Positions 44,201 to 56,661 of a DNA stretch of 64,000 nucleotides are shown here, piece by piece. Positions within the stretch are counted from its first letter, which is position 1, and every line of letters begins with the position of its first letter. Location of the stretch: positions 916,514 to 980,513 of the forward strand of contig OZ025651.1 of assembly GCA_964019335.1 (NCBI GenBank), written 5' to 3'. A model generated the notes under the pieces. It did not search any database. It was given only the letters and a program-made list of their open reading frames with translations, and had not been told where the DNA came from. This DNA comes from Diplonema japonicum (lineage: Eukaryota; Euglenozoa; Diplonemea; Diplonemida; Diplonemidae). The position numbers and the translations under genes are program-made.

Positions 44201-46082
44201 AGACACAGTGCTGAACCCCGAGGAGGCCCCATCGGAGCATCCCCAGAGGGTTCTGATAGTAGACGACAGTGAGATCGATATCAGTAATACGCTGTCGTCT
44301 GAGAAGCAGGCTGAGGAAGGAGAGGGGAATAAAAAGAAGGATAGCGAGGAACACGAGGGAAACGAGAAAGCGTTGAAGATAATGATGGATAACAGGCTAG
44401 AGCGGGACGAGCGGGTGGTGGTGGAGATCAAGATGCCGTCGTTTGCTGATCCTAACGGAAAGGACTACAAACCGCAAGACGACTGGACCGATGAAGAGAT
44501 GAAGCTATGGAGAGAGTACGAGAAGAAACTACAGAAGCGTGGTGAGGAAGAGGAGAAGCACAAGCGCGCCCTGCAGCAAGAGCACAGGGAGCTTCAGAAG
44601 GAGGTCGACACCATCGTGGCTGGCTACGATGACACGCTGGCGAAACTTTTCGACATCAAACTGGACACAGACACATGCATCTGCCAGATGGACCTGCAGA
44701 TCATCAAGCTGGCGCAGAGCAGAGTGCAGCAGGAGGAGATGGGTCAGCACTACCAGAAGCTAGCCAAGATCGTGGAGAGCGTGAAGTCAGGTACCAACAA
44801 AGCAGTGCAACTAGCCAACGAAGCACAGCGTGAGCTGCAGACAAAGCGTGACAAGTTCGAAGAGCTCGTTGCCAACGAGAAAAAGAAGTCGGGAGAGAAG
44901 GAGATTCGCACGCAGCCGCCCTTCCTAGAGTGCGAGGAGTACTGCGACGTGCTGATTAAGCAGCTCAAGAAGAGCATTAAACCTAAGAAGGACAAACAGA
45001 AGAAGGACAAGGACGAAAAAAAGAAACGAGAAGACGCCGCGAACCCTGACCCCTTCGCTTTCATTGAAGAAGAAGAAGAAGAGAAGAAAAAGAAGGTTAC
45101 CCAGCAGCCCGAGATCGTGGAGGTGAAGCTCGACAAGCCTGAAGGTCTGAGGGAGGACTTGTGGAGGGAGTTCCTAGAATTCAGACGGGAGAGACTTGAA
45201 GCGGAAAGGGAGCAGAAGCTACTGTCTGACGAACTGCAAGAGATGACGAAGGTGACGGATAGGCTCACCAGAGAGAGCAAGCTGCAGCAGCAGAACTTTG
45301 AGGAGAAACAGCTTTTGCTCAGCGATTTCAAGCAGCAGATGGTCAGGGAGAGTTATAATTTGGACATTCTGCACACATTCAAGCAGGGCAAGATCGAAGT
45401 GGAACAAGAGGCGGTGGTGACCGACTACGCTGACGGGATCCTCATCCATAAGAACAACATCGAAGAGCTGAACGTACAGATTAGGGAACACGGGAAAGCC
45501 AAGGTAGACAAGATGAGGGAGATCATGCAGTTCAAGAAAGGCATACGGTATATTGAGTGGGAAAACCAGATGCTGAAGCATGAAGTACGCTTCTGCGAAA
45601 TGGAATACAAACATCTGCACACACTCCGTGTCACGAAGGCCATGCAGGAGTTCATTAAAGGCGGCGGTGAAAACCACCACGATCTTGAGCGATCAGGTAT
45701 CATGAAGAAGATCGAACACCTGCGTTCTGCAATGCAGTCAAAGATTGAAGAAAAGAAGCAGGCCATGCAGAAGATCAAGCGGATCATCAAAGAAAAAGAC
45801 AGCGAAAATCAACTCTTAGAAGAACAGGTCAAAGAAGCCAAGCAGCTGGTCGGCCAGCGAGAAGAAATTTACCACTTGCAAAGCACTGGTTTGGACCACC
45901 AGAGGAATTTAAAACTCATGAAAGACATGCGTGTTACACGTAAGCTGGAAGATGTCGCCAAGGCGCAGCAAGAAGAGATGAAACTCCTGAAGAAGGAGAT
46001 CGACAGGCTGAGGGAGCGAACCTTCCCATCCTTCGCAGTGGTCTCCAAGAGAGTGGTTGGGAACCCTGACGAACTTCCTTAG
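41214..46082 (+). CDS. CFAP43: Cilia- and flagella-associated protein 43, five exons
   Basis: Exons 41214-42941, 42979-43066, 43110-43744, 43793-43919, 43957-46082; introns of 37, 43, 48 and 37 nt; 1567 aa. The N-terminal ~720 residues form WD40-type beta-propellers (repeats such as STLRSWDYTKNSLL and GTEGLLGVFSI). The rest is long coiled coil, including ALKIMMDNRLERDERVVVEI, a WTDEEMKLWREYEKKL segment and the C-terminal RERTFPSFA. This order, the length (animal CFAP43 is about 1660 aa) and the conserved NRLE and W-x-x-E-E-x-x-x-x-x-x-E-Y-E-K segments match CFAP43, which with CFAP44 tethers the inner dynein f/I1 motor head to the doublet. CFAP44 is the alternative but fits the C-terminal half less well. 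It indicates a motile cilium. Confidence 0.85.
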
Positions 46083-46164
46083 ACCCCTTACGTTCTCCTT
46101 GCAATGTGATTAATTATTTCAATAAAAACTTTACAACCACCGCGCAACATCATCACAGGTCAAC

Positions 46165-48114
46165 ATGCCGTCAAGTACCAGGTGCGACAAGCAGAAGATG
46201 TTCCGAGGAGGGAAGGGAACCCCAGAAGATAGTGACGAGGATTACAGCTGGACACCTGGAGGCAGCGAGAAGAGCCCCACCAAAGCCACTTGGGAAATAA
46301 GTATGGGTAGCGAGCCGGTGAAGGATAAGATGACGCCACCCCCGCCTCCCCTGCTGCCCTACTCGCGGCCTGTGCCGCAGTGGATGGTCGAAGAGGCTGC
46401 ATGCACACTTACACCCACAACACCCGATGCAGGTCTCACCAGCAGCCCCCTCACAGGGAACAACAGCATCATCGACAGCGTTGACAATCAGCTCAGCAGC
46501 GACTTGCTGGACGATGTCCAGACACCTCCTACCACTCCCAGGACCATCGTGCCAGGACTCTTGGAGTTGCAGACTGTCGAGGCTGAGGAACGGGCACACA
46601 TCGAGGCACAGGTGACCACCCGGAAAAAGTTCCTTCACTCTCTGATCATGCAGACCGAGTCCCTATACTTCTTGAAGGCCCTCCTTCCAGACACTCTTTG
46701 GAACCACGACTACCTGAGGCTTGCCCTCGTCTTCGCCGTCATGAGGGGTGATATCGCAGTCGTCAGCTACATCGTGTCGTCTGCCTTCAGAGGCTACCAC
46801 ACCATCGAGGTGGCGAACAGCTACGTGCACCCCAAGCTGCTGGAGGAGCTAGGTCTCCGTCAGGTCAGAGGCGTGTCGTCGTTCATACAGCTGGCGGTGA
46901 TGCAGATGGTGTGTGACGTGGAGGAGCAGCTGTACGAAGGGCCTAAAGGTGCCGCTTTAAAGGCAGACAGAGAGGAGATTTTTAAGCTGCTAATCACGGC
47001 GCGGGGCATGTGCTGCCTGGAGGGGGACGTCGAAGCAATGCAGCACGGTGCCAGTGTGGTAGGTGGCCTGCTAGAGTTCTGGAGCCATGACATACACAAC
47101 ATATCGTGCTCGCAGAGCGGTTGCTCTGCAAGCAGGAAGCGAAGCCTTGTGTGGGCACCCGATGTGATGCACATGTTCCCGACAACCTTCTTTTCGCGGG
47201 TGAAGTGTGTGTGCAGCATGGGAGTGGCCAAGCAGCTGGACCGCGACTTGGTGCGGAGCATCGTGGTGTACATGTCATACAGCGAGAACGGTGGGAAGAA
47301 GGACGTGAACTACCCTGCGAAGAAAACGGTGGCAGATGTGATCGACGGACGCATCGAGGTGCTGGACGGGTCGGTGGAGGTGATGAAGAAGTACAGCCAG
47401 CACTGCAAAGGGACGACACCCGTTCCAGGCCTGAGGGTGGTAGCCACGATCACAACGGTGAGGGGCCCGCAGTGCATGACCGGGCACCTGACTGGAGTGT
47501 TGGATGACATGCTGCACTGGAGACCCTTGAACGCATCATGCAGCGAGCCGCTGACAGGAGTGTTCTTTTTGAACCCGCTAGCGAACCAGGCAGACTTGGA
47601 CATCACAGGTGACTGCTGGCTATGCGGGATGTGCATGTTGCTGAACTCGAAGTCAATGGAGAAGTGCAGAAGGTGCTACAACACACACCAAGGCGCGCTG
47701 ACTTTAGAAGGACAGCGAAAGAAACAGAACGTCAACAGCACGTCAATGAAGCACCAGCAAAGGGTGCGCATGCAGTACCAGAGGCAACCTGCCTGGGCAC
47801 CGCCCATGTATGACAGAGTCATGCAACCCTTCACTGCCATCAATCTCTCAGCAGTGCCCCCTAGACACGAGGTCTTCGAGACTGCAGACGTACGCCTCGC
47901 GCCCTACAGGGTCAGGTCAGGGCAGGTCGTTGCCACTAACGGCATCCAAGGAGTTGTCATAGGGCTGGGCAAGGACGAGTCTCTCTACTGGATGATAGAA
48001 GGGGCCCGGGGTATGTGTTTCCTTTCTCAATTATTCAAAAAATAATTTTCTTTTTACACAGGTGCCACCAGGCTCGCTCTTACACCTGAAGCTCTCCATG
48101 GCATCATGCATTGA
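46165..48114 (+). CDS. RanBP2-type zinc-finger protein, two exons
   Basis: Exons 46165-48010 and 48062-48114 (51-nt intron); 632 aa. A RanBP2-type finger of form W-x-C-x2-C-x10-C-x2-C lies at ~483-505 (CWLCGMCMLLNSKSMEKCRR, then C). The N-terminal 110 residues are disordered and Ser/Pro-rich. The middle (150-480) is globular and helical then mixed, with no domain I recognise. RanBP2 fingers bind ubiquitin, RanGDP or single-stranded RNA, so the partner is undecided. The start ATG follows a CATCATCACAG acceptor-like stretch. The last exon adds only 17 residues. Confidence 0.75.
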
Positions 48115-49331
48115 AATATTTTGTTGACTTGTTGCAAATGAGGGGGGAAAGAATTGTTGACTTTTTAAAAAAAAGAATAGCCCTTTTCTTGTTTTTTTAA
48201 TTACCCCTCCTCCCCAAGAAGGAAAGAAAAAACATTTTTGTCGCTATTCTGATAGAAATGGCAGAGAAAGGGAATAGAAAAAAATGGGAAATTCTGCCAC
48301 ACAAGCGACATTTTTTAGCGGAAAAAAGCGGGGGGGTCTTTGCAACATGTAGAAGAATCGGTTTGCACCAAACCATTAAGGGGAGGGGGAAAACGAAAAG
48401 TGCTGATTTTTCTTATTACTTTTTTATCTATTGTACCCCTTGTTTTTTTTTCTTCTTCTATTGTATCTTATCCCCCCCCCCCCCCCCCCCCCCCTGTTCC
48501 TGCACGCACACTGTTTTCTCACCAGTTTGTACCTCTTGAGAAAAAAAAGAAAGAAAAAAAAGTGTAGTTGGATTTTCACCGGGCTGTAAAAAGATTGACG
48601 CAAGGGACTAAATTCTTCTTTTTCCTGATAATCTCTAATTCACGAGAAAATGGGGTTAATAATAACCAGTACTCCCCCCCCCCCCCCCCCCCCCCCCCGC
48701 CCCATCAGTGAATTTACTTATTGCATCGTCCTTTGGTCCAACCCAAATTCCTCCCTTTTTTTTCCCCTTTTGAAAGTACAGAAATGTAATCCTTTTATTT
48801 TATGTTTACAATGCTGTGCTCTCAAAATATTTTCATCCCCCTTTTTTTATTTGTACATAATGACAAGGTACTCCTCCGGGTTTGCGGAAGTACCCCTCCC
48901 TTTTTTGAAAAAAGAATAAGAAGACCCCCTCCACCCCTTTCGCCCCGCGCTTTTTTTTTTAAACTGTCGATACTAGTACCCTTCCCAAGTATCCCATAAT
49001 TTCCCCCCGAACTTTCCCTCCCCCCCCCCCTTTTTATTGTACCCCCTCTTTTCCCACCCCTATGTCTTGTACCCCCGAATATCTTCCAATTTCTTTTTTT
49101 TACTTCATCTCTTTTTTAGTTTCTAAACCACTCCGAGGGAAAAAGAAAAAGAAAAAAACGAACAAAAAAAGAGAGAAAAAAACATTCTGTGGCTGCAGGG
49201 GGTTTTTCAGAGCAAAAAGAATATTATTGTCCCTTTTTTAATCCCCCCATCCCTTTTTTATTTCTTCTTGTTTCTTCCTCCCGTTTTTTTTTTCTTGCCG
49301 AAACCGCATTCATAAAAAAAGGGGGAGAGGA
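48115..49331 (+). other. Intergenic, homopolymer-rich
   Basis: Contains C23 (48472-48494) and C25 (48674-48698), plus many T and A tracts. Open frames here are homopolymer translations or lack coding character. No RNA gene recognised. Confidence 0.65.
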
Positions 49332-49715
49332 ATGGCCAATGCCTCCGTTCGATATTTGGAGGGCTGCTTCGAGGTGCTAGACTTTGTGGTGTGTGATCAC
49401 AAAAAAGCGTTGCTGTTCTCCGAGAAGGAGGGTGCATGTTTCAAAGATCTGGGCGAAGATATAATTCGCCACCTGAACGCTCTCCTCCATGCTGAGGAAC
49501 CCGACCTCACTGCAGGTCTTACCCTGTGCGGCATCACCTACGCCGTAGTTCAGTTCTCCCACGAAGACGGGGTTGTCTTGATACCGAAAATGTGTAAGAA
49601 CAGAAAATCAAAGTCATGCCTCCTCACACTGCTCCCACAAGGCTTCTCCCTCATCCTTGTGAAGGGCACCCCGCAGACCGCGAAACTATTCCTGCAAAAT
49701 TCTAGACTCACATAG
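49332..49715 (+). CDS. Profilin-like small protein
   Basis: 127 residues, the usual length of profilin, which binds actin monomers, poly-proline and phosphoinositides. The order of elements fits: an N-terminal helix (NASVRYLEGCFEVLDFVVCD), a strand and turn (KALLFSEKEGACFKDLGEDI), a helix (IRHLNALLHAEEP), the Gly-Leu strand before a Tyr (GLTLCGITYAVVQF), and a C-terminal strand and helix (GFSLILVKGTPQTAKLFLQN). Individual residues are diverged, so a structure prediction or profile search is needed. A roadblock-type fold is an alternative. The start ATG follows a pyrimidine-rich stretch and A-rich leader. Confidence 0.45.
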   Translation: MANASVRYLEGCFEVLDFVVCDHKKALLFSEKEGACFKDLGEDIIRHLNALLHAEEPDLTAGLTLCGITYAVVQFSHEDGVVLIPKMCKNRKSKSCLLTLLPQGFSLILVKGTPQTAKLFLQNSRLT

Positions 49716-49798
49716 AGAGTTTTTTCTGTTTTTTTTCCCCCCTCGAAAGACAAAAAAAAAAGAGGAGAAAAAAAAGGTGATGACAAAAATAAAATAAG

Positions 49799-52700
49799 AT
49801 GGGGGATGGGCTAGGCAGGAGGGTCACCAATCTGTATTTCGAAGCCTTTGAGGGAAAGGCAAGGGGGGTACTTGTTGCCGCCGCCAAGTACGAAGATGAT
49901 GAGCGTGTCGTGGCGCACGCGATGGACACGAAGGAGCTAAGAGGGCCCCTAGAGAACTTAGAGAACTTCGCTGTGATGAACAAAACGTACGTAGACCCCA
50001 CTGTGGGTGCCTTGGTGGGGTGGCGAGGGAAGATGAAAGATGACAGCTACCTGAAAGACAGAATAGAGCTCGCAGGCGATACTGTGCTGGTGAGAGCCTG
50101 CACACAGATCTTGCTCCACAACGACACATGGCAGAACCACTGGGCCGACAGGCGGGATATAGGCCTTACAGCAGTCACTGACACTGTGATAGGAGACCTG
50201 CGTACCCTTCTCACAAATAGGGTGCGGTTTTGGTCCCTCGAGGCCGCGCACCCTGTCACTGAGGGCCGACGCAGGGCCTGTGAAATGATGCTTGAGCTCC
50301 TCGGACAGCTGTCTCGCCACCGATTCAGCCTTGTCACCAAGCAAGCTACTGATGAGATCACCCGCCACCTCTCAAAGGCTGAGGTCCTTCAAGGGAAGGT
50401 TGCTGAACGCGAAGTACTTCTCGGACTTAAACTTCTGAAGTACTCGCGCCCTCCCATCCCTGGCGGCACCGACAGCCAGACGGCCACGCGACTTGAGTTC
50501 TTTAAGCTTATGCTCACCATTACACAAAAGATACACAAAAACAAAGGGCTCAAACGTAGCCTTTGCGAGATCCTCACTAGCTCTACAGCACCATTGGCAA
50601 CGAGCACCACCGCAGCACGGTACTCAGAAGTATTTGGCACCCTCTACGAAATGGTGGAACGGTGGGCGAAGAAGCCTAAGCATGTGCCTGCTGCGGTGCC
50701 GTTGCAGACAACCTTGCTGTGTGTACTGCGTGACACGAGCAAAGAGAAAGTGCAGATGCACCTCGACCTGATGATCAAACGGCTCACCGAAGACAAGCCT
50801 GATAAAGAAAGATCTCTGCGCTGCATGCACCTCGAGAGTCTCCTGCATGTCTTGGGCTACTTCCTTACGCGATATAGTGGCGAGGCGCTTCCCTCTGTGG
50901 CGCTTCGGTACATACCTCCACCGCCTGAAGATTCGCGGTCAGGTCACAGCCACAGGAAGGAAAATGATAGAGATAAAGACAAGAAGCGCGAAAGTCCCAT
51001 CCCCTCGTTCAGCTCTGAGGTGACGTCCAAGGTGGTCCGTGCTCTCTGCAACATAGGAAGGAAGCAGCTGATATCACAGCTGGGGCTCCGCTCGTACGCT
51101 TTAAGCGTAGATGTGGTGGTGTTGATGTGCAGGACGCGGACTACGGAGGGCATCAATGCCATCACAGCCCTGATTCCATCATACGCGGACGCGAAGGAGG
51201 TGTACTCTGAGAACACGCTCGTAGGACTGTACTCGCTGCTTGCCGTTACGCAGCTTGCTCAACATTACCAACCGCAGGGCGCCGTTGAAGAGCCTGGTGG
51301 CATCAGCCAAGGGATCCAACTCCCGTGGTGGTCCCTGGGCACCCCCAACGGAAGGGGCAGCAGCACCTTGCCTGTCAGGCTCAGGTCGCCGTTTACTTCT
51401 TTCCGGCCGCCGTCACCTGCAGCAGCGATAACATGGCCTCTTGATAAATGCACTGCGCCTGCCCTCAGTGGCTTGTGGGCTGCAGGTTTGCACCTTACAC
51501 TGGATACAAGCACGTTGTGCTCCTTCTCTCTCATCCCTCCACACTCATTCACCGCCAAGCTCCAGCAACATGCTGAAGAGCTCTCGCAGCGTGTCTCCGT
51601 GTGCTTGAGTGTTTGCGAGAAGGAACTTTGCCCCTCATCAAAGGTAGGCAGAAAGCTTGGCTGGACTGAAACGAGCGAAAAAGAACGGCCTTCTATCCAC
51701 ATCTTCCGAATCGCCCTCCTCAGTTCCATATGTATCACACCCTCCGAATATACTGGCGCAGACTACTATGCCATGCTCGCGAGGCTCACCGTCCATCCCC
51801 AGCCCGAGCTTCGCGACACGGTCTGCTACACGGTGCTGCCGCAGCTCTTGGTGCAGAGACTTTCCGCCACGATACCTATTCTGAACGCGCTGGCTGACTT
51901 GCTACTCGGCAACTTGTGTGACACAGTGGCGTTGCAGGTGCTACACACACTGATTCGTCTCCTGGGCTTGCTGGGGATCCTTAGTGACCCTTTGAAGCAG
52001 TCCGCCCCCGCGCCTTCGATACCTATTTACAACATGGTCCGAAAGCCTTTGTCTGTTGTAGGAGCCTTTGCTGACCAATGCTTTGAGTCGGAAGAGCGGA
52101 CATGGGCCAAGCTTGAGGCAGGGTGTCTTGTCTTTTTAGCGACGCCTAATGTGGAGATCAAGGGTAAAGCGCTGGCAGTGCTTCACTGGATAGCTAAGAT
52201 CGCACCTCCTCTTGAGCACAAGCGCGTCGCCACTGTGCTCGACGCTGAAATAGAAGAGATCGAGGCAGCAGTTGTGGCCATGCTGACAGACGCACGGGCA
52301 TCTGGCGCCGACTGGTCGGAGAGCAAGGAACACAAGCGGGTAAACGGGCTTCTTCCCCTGCAACTGGGCGATGTAGTGGGTGATATCATGCCACACGAGA
52401 ACCACGAGCTACCTGAGTGCTTAAGAACTGACGATTTGCCTCCCACAGCGCTTACCAGAATGGTGCTTTATAGTTGTGTGTGGCCTTATTGCTTGGGTGT
52501 AGCAAGCGAAGTGCTCTCCTCTCAATGCCCGAAGGTACCCGCGCTCGCTTGCAAAACGCTGTCAGCTAAATTCCCTACAATGCTTCACCGGTTTGCAGAG
52601 CAGAAAGGAGAGCTTACATCTGAAGACCGCCGTTCCATTGAACTGTATCAAGGGTACGCTGTTATCTGCATTGCGGGCTGTGAACTGCAGCCGGAGATTT

Positions 52701-55700
52701 TGCAACATGTGATATCTATGCTGAAGAGCCCTTTTCAGGACCTCGCTGACGTGGCTGCAGTGGGGCTCACTCTTGTCCCGCGGCAAGCAGTTCCATATGT
52801 TGTGGAGCAGCTGCGGGGCATCGACGAAGAAGTTCGCATCCTAAATAGAAAGGACAAAAATCGAAGGCAGGTGTGGCTGCAAAGGGGACATATCATCAAG
52901 GCCTACAGCAAGGCGCTGCAGAGAAGCTACTCCAATGACTGGGTCGATATCTCTACCATAAACAAGATTGCCGATTGGGTGGACGAGCAGTTGGAGCTGC
53001 TGCTCACGATCCAAGCCGATAGACTGCTGTACTTCGATCAGCTTACCATTCTGCGGTGCAGGGCTGACCTGCTGGAAGCCATCACGATCGTGTCGTCGCT
53101 CTTCCACCAGCATGGTAACAACAGATGCATGCACCTTGTAGATCCGTCCAGACGGCGAAAGTGGCTGGCTTTCGGTATCCACCACTCGAAACCTAAGTCC
53201 ATGTCTACCAGAAGCCGGACAGGTAGAGAAGAATCGCCTGTATTCAACAACGAAGTTGAGTTCCTCCTCGACACTGCAAGGAAGAGGGGTAGGCTAGCCG
53301 TGCGGTCGCTGCTGTGTGGGCCTATACTTGTGCAACCTGACATGGAATGGGTAGAGGACTGTGCTGCAGGAAGTTTGTCACACCGTGCCTTCGGTACCGA
53401 TAACCTGCGAGATGTTACTTTCTCTGGTTTGATGACTTTCATCCACTCCTTGTTGCCTTGTGAAGGTACCCCGGACCACAGCAGCAGTTATCGCATATCC
53501 ATGGACCAAGCAAAAGGCTGTATGGCAGCATTACTCAAATGCAACCAATCGTGTCCAGGATTGCTGCGTGTTTCTGCTGCTTTGGCGCTCCACAAGGACT
53601 ACACTATCGCGAAGCTGCATATGTGTGTCCTGGCTAATGCGGTATCGATGGGCTGCATGCCCCCTACACCCACTATCCCATGGGTGTTGGCTGCTGTGGT
53701 GTGCAGTCTGCCCAGCCATGATCAAGTTCTACAAGATGCTTCTTGGAAGTTGCTTCCTTTCATATGCCCCTTGCTGGACACTCGGGAGTTTGATTTGTCA
53801 ACACGTTCGCCGACTGAAGTCATCCACTCGGCTGCATGTCTGTTGCCCGAAGCTGGGGCGGTGCTTGTGTCGCTTGCGAAAGAAAGGCTGCCGCTATTCT
53901 CAACTCCTAGAAGGGTTGCCTTGCTGCTTGCACTGGTACATTGGGCAACCTTTCTGAAACTTGATACACCGTCTGATGTGGACGAGTTGCTGGTGCTCAC
54001 AGAGCTATACACCCCCTCGCACCCTGACGTGTTGCAAGAGCTGTGGCGTAACCTAAACACTTTCGACAGCATTGTGGCCCGCGTGCAGGAGAGATGTATC
54101 ACGAGCCTGACGTGCGAGTCGCTGCCCTCAAAAGCCTGCCAGTTGTGCGACACGGTGATTTCTTTGATGCCGCAAAGCGCAATGAAGTGTGTCATAGCGA
54201 AAATAGAGGACTTACTGCAGCCCGACGCACAGTATCCCCACCGTGCCGTTGCTGGGTTGATCTTGACGGCAACAGTTGTCAACGTCGTCGACACCATCAC
54301 ACTGGTAGAGCTGGTGCCGTGCATCCTGCATGCGTTGGTAGTTGTGGGTTGTAACCACCCCAATGCTCATATAACACAGAGGTGCCGGTCTCTGCTTGTT
54401 GACTTGCTCCCTGCGGGGAATACAGACACACGGGTGCACAAGACGCGTGAAAGGTTGAAAGACCTTTTATCATTGTGGGAAGATCAACCCTTCAGCATTG
54501 AAGGCAATGTGTTGAACCTCGTGCTGATGGCAAAGCCGCTGCACACAAGTGTGCAGAAGCCGTGGATGCACTTTGCGTTGAAGTGCTTGTGTTCGGAGGC
54601 ACCTAGTGCCGTGAAGATACAAAGTCTTGAGCTATACGTGTCGCTCACGAAAGGCGAGTGCGACCTTACGCATGGTCAGGTGCTGCTGCAGTCGTTGGTC
54701 ATCAGTGTAGTTTCCAAAAACTATGAACTTGTAGTGAAGTTATGTTGTACGTTAGAGCCACTGTTGATGGAATACGCTAAAAGGGGCATCGGCATTCCTG
54801 CTATATGGGGTGTCATCACGCTCATAAAGTGTAAGGACACACCTATCCCGCAGGCTGCCGCCGCTGTGGGGAGCGCCTGTCTGGCGCACATGAAGAAGCT
54901 GCCTCCTGACAACCCTGCGCAACGCGTTTACGTACTTCTGAGGGCTACTCTATCCCAACTGTATGTAGTCCCCAACCACAATGAGCTCGTCAAACTCCTT
55001 GTGACTCTGACGTCATGCATGCCGGAGTGGCTGCCAACCTCTACCGTAAGCAGCTACCAGTGCATTGTGGTTGCTGCTCTTCTGCCGGAAATCTGCGTCC
55101 GTATGTCGGTCCAGTCAGCTTCACGGTATATGCTAGAATCTAATCTTAATTTGCACAGGGACATTTTGTCGCTTCTCGCCACATCGTGCAAGGGTTCACT
55201 TGGTCAGGTCTTGCGGCCACGTGGTACAACAACTGACATGCTGCACCGCGTCACGGAGGCGTTGGCTGAACGGGTATGCTTGGGTTGTTTAGCACCACCG
55301 TCTACAGCTGTGGGGCGGCTCTGAGATTCGCGACACGGAGATAGGAGAGTTCTACCATCACCTGCTGAAGTCAGAACAAATTCTGCAAGAGGTATGAGTG
55401 AACTGCCTCATCTCATCACTCATAGGGCATCCTTCCTTGGGTGTTGAGGACCGTAGCTCACTTCTTGTCTAGCCCCGCCATAGCAAGGATAGGCGTATCG
55501 GGCAGTTCTTTTTCGCCTCTGTTGGGCATATTACCCACGCTCACTGCGGTATGGTTGTTGTTATCGGCACACCTTAACTACAGGGCCCCGCTCATTCTCA
55601 TGCAGCACGGTGCCTCAGTCTTGCTGTGCTGAGGGACAAAGGCACTTCCGGGAAGGCTGTTCAACCGCGACCGACGTCCTCGAGCCTGCTGTTGACTCAG

Positions 55701-56393
55701 GAGGAATGTTCCGTGAAGGGGAACGCGGCGTTGCTTGCACCGTTCATCAACGTGAAGATTGCTCCGCCTGAGCAGCATGTTGCTGTTCAGCTGCGGAGTT
55801 TTGATGGGAACGCAGAACTGACGAGTATTGAGGAGGACTTGTATCCCGTTCCTGGGCGTGCGTACCTGAGAGATGATGTAACAGAGCCGTGCAGCGGGTC
55901 GCTGGGCACTGTAGGTGGGAGGTTTAACTTTTATGACGATGAGTGCGATGTGGAGTGCGTAACGCAGCTGTCGAAGTCGTCGTCGTCGCAGCAGAACATG
56001 CTGGACAGCGATTCGGAGGAGAGTGCCTCTGACTCGGACCAAAGCGCCTCATCTTTCGTCTTTACACCTGCCAAGCAGAGCGACACCGTGCACATGGAAA
56101 AGCTTGCCTTGGAAAGTCGCCATGTGATCTCAGCTGTCATTGTGAAAGAAAGTAAGACCCTGGCTCTCGTCGCGCCCGCATCCGACCGCCACACACCGGA
56201 GCAGATCCTCTCATCCATTAACGACACCCTCGCCACGCACTACACCGACAGAGTGGACAACGTACACCTATGCGGTCCTTGGACCTACCCCAATGGACTG
56301 CTCCTTAACACACATACCAACGACCCAAGAAGACTGGCAGTGCTGTACCGTTTCCGCAGCGTTGTGAACAATTATTTCTTAGAGTTAAAGTGA
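49799..56393 (+). CDS. Furry/Mor2/Tao3-like cell-morphogenesis HEAT protein, four exons
   Basis: Exons 49799-55273, 55308-55391, 55426-55548, 55584-56393; introns of 34, 34 and 35 nt, all in frame; 2163 aa. The protein is almost entirely helical HEAT/ARM-type repeats. The N-terminal ~380 residues match the Mor2/Furry N-terminal pattern: LGQLSRHRFSLVTKQ, then LLGLKLLKYSRPP, then KKPKHVPAAVPLQTTLLCVL. Furry-family proteins scaffold NDR/LATS kinases with Mob cofactors to control polarity and cell shape. The C-terminal exon has a Ser/Asp-rich disordered stretch. All introns lie in the last sixth of the gene. Length fits yeast Tao3 (about 2380 aa) rather than animal Furry (above 3000). Confidence 0.75.
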
Positions 56394-56661
56394 CTAGTTA
56401 ACATGGGATGAATTATTTTCTTCTTTTTTTGTTTTTGTTTTTGTTTTTTTTTTTGTTCTGCACCCAGAATTTCCGGGCAGCCCCAGGTTCCCACCACTCA
56501 TTGACTCTGTTGGGGTCGACGTCTCACCAGGTCCATTCTACGTCTGTAGTCTTGCCATCTTTGCAACTGACCGTTGCTCGGGCTTGGGATTTTATTGAAG
56601 AAGAAAACAAAAAGAAATCCAAGTTTAGTTTATAAAAAAGGAGGGGACAAAACAAAGGAAA

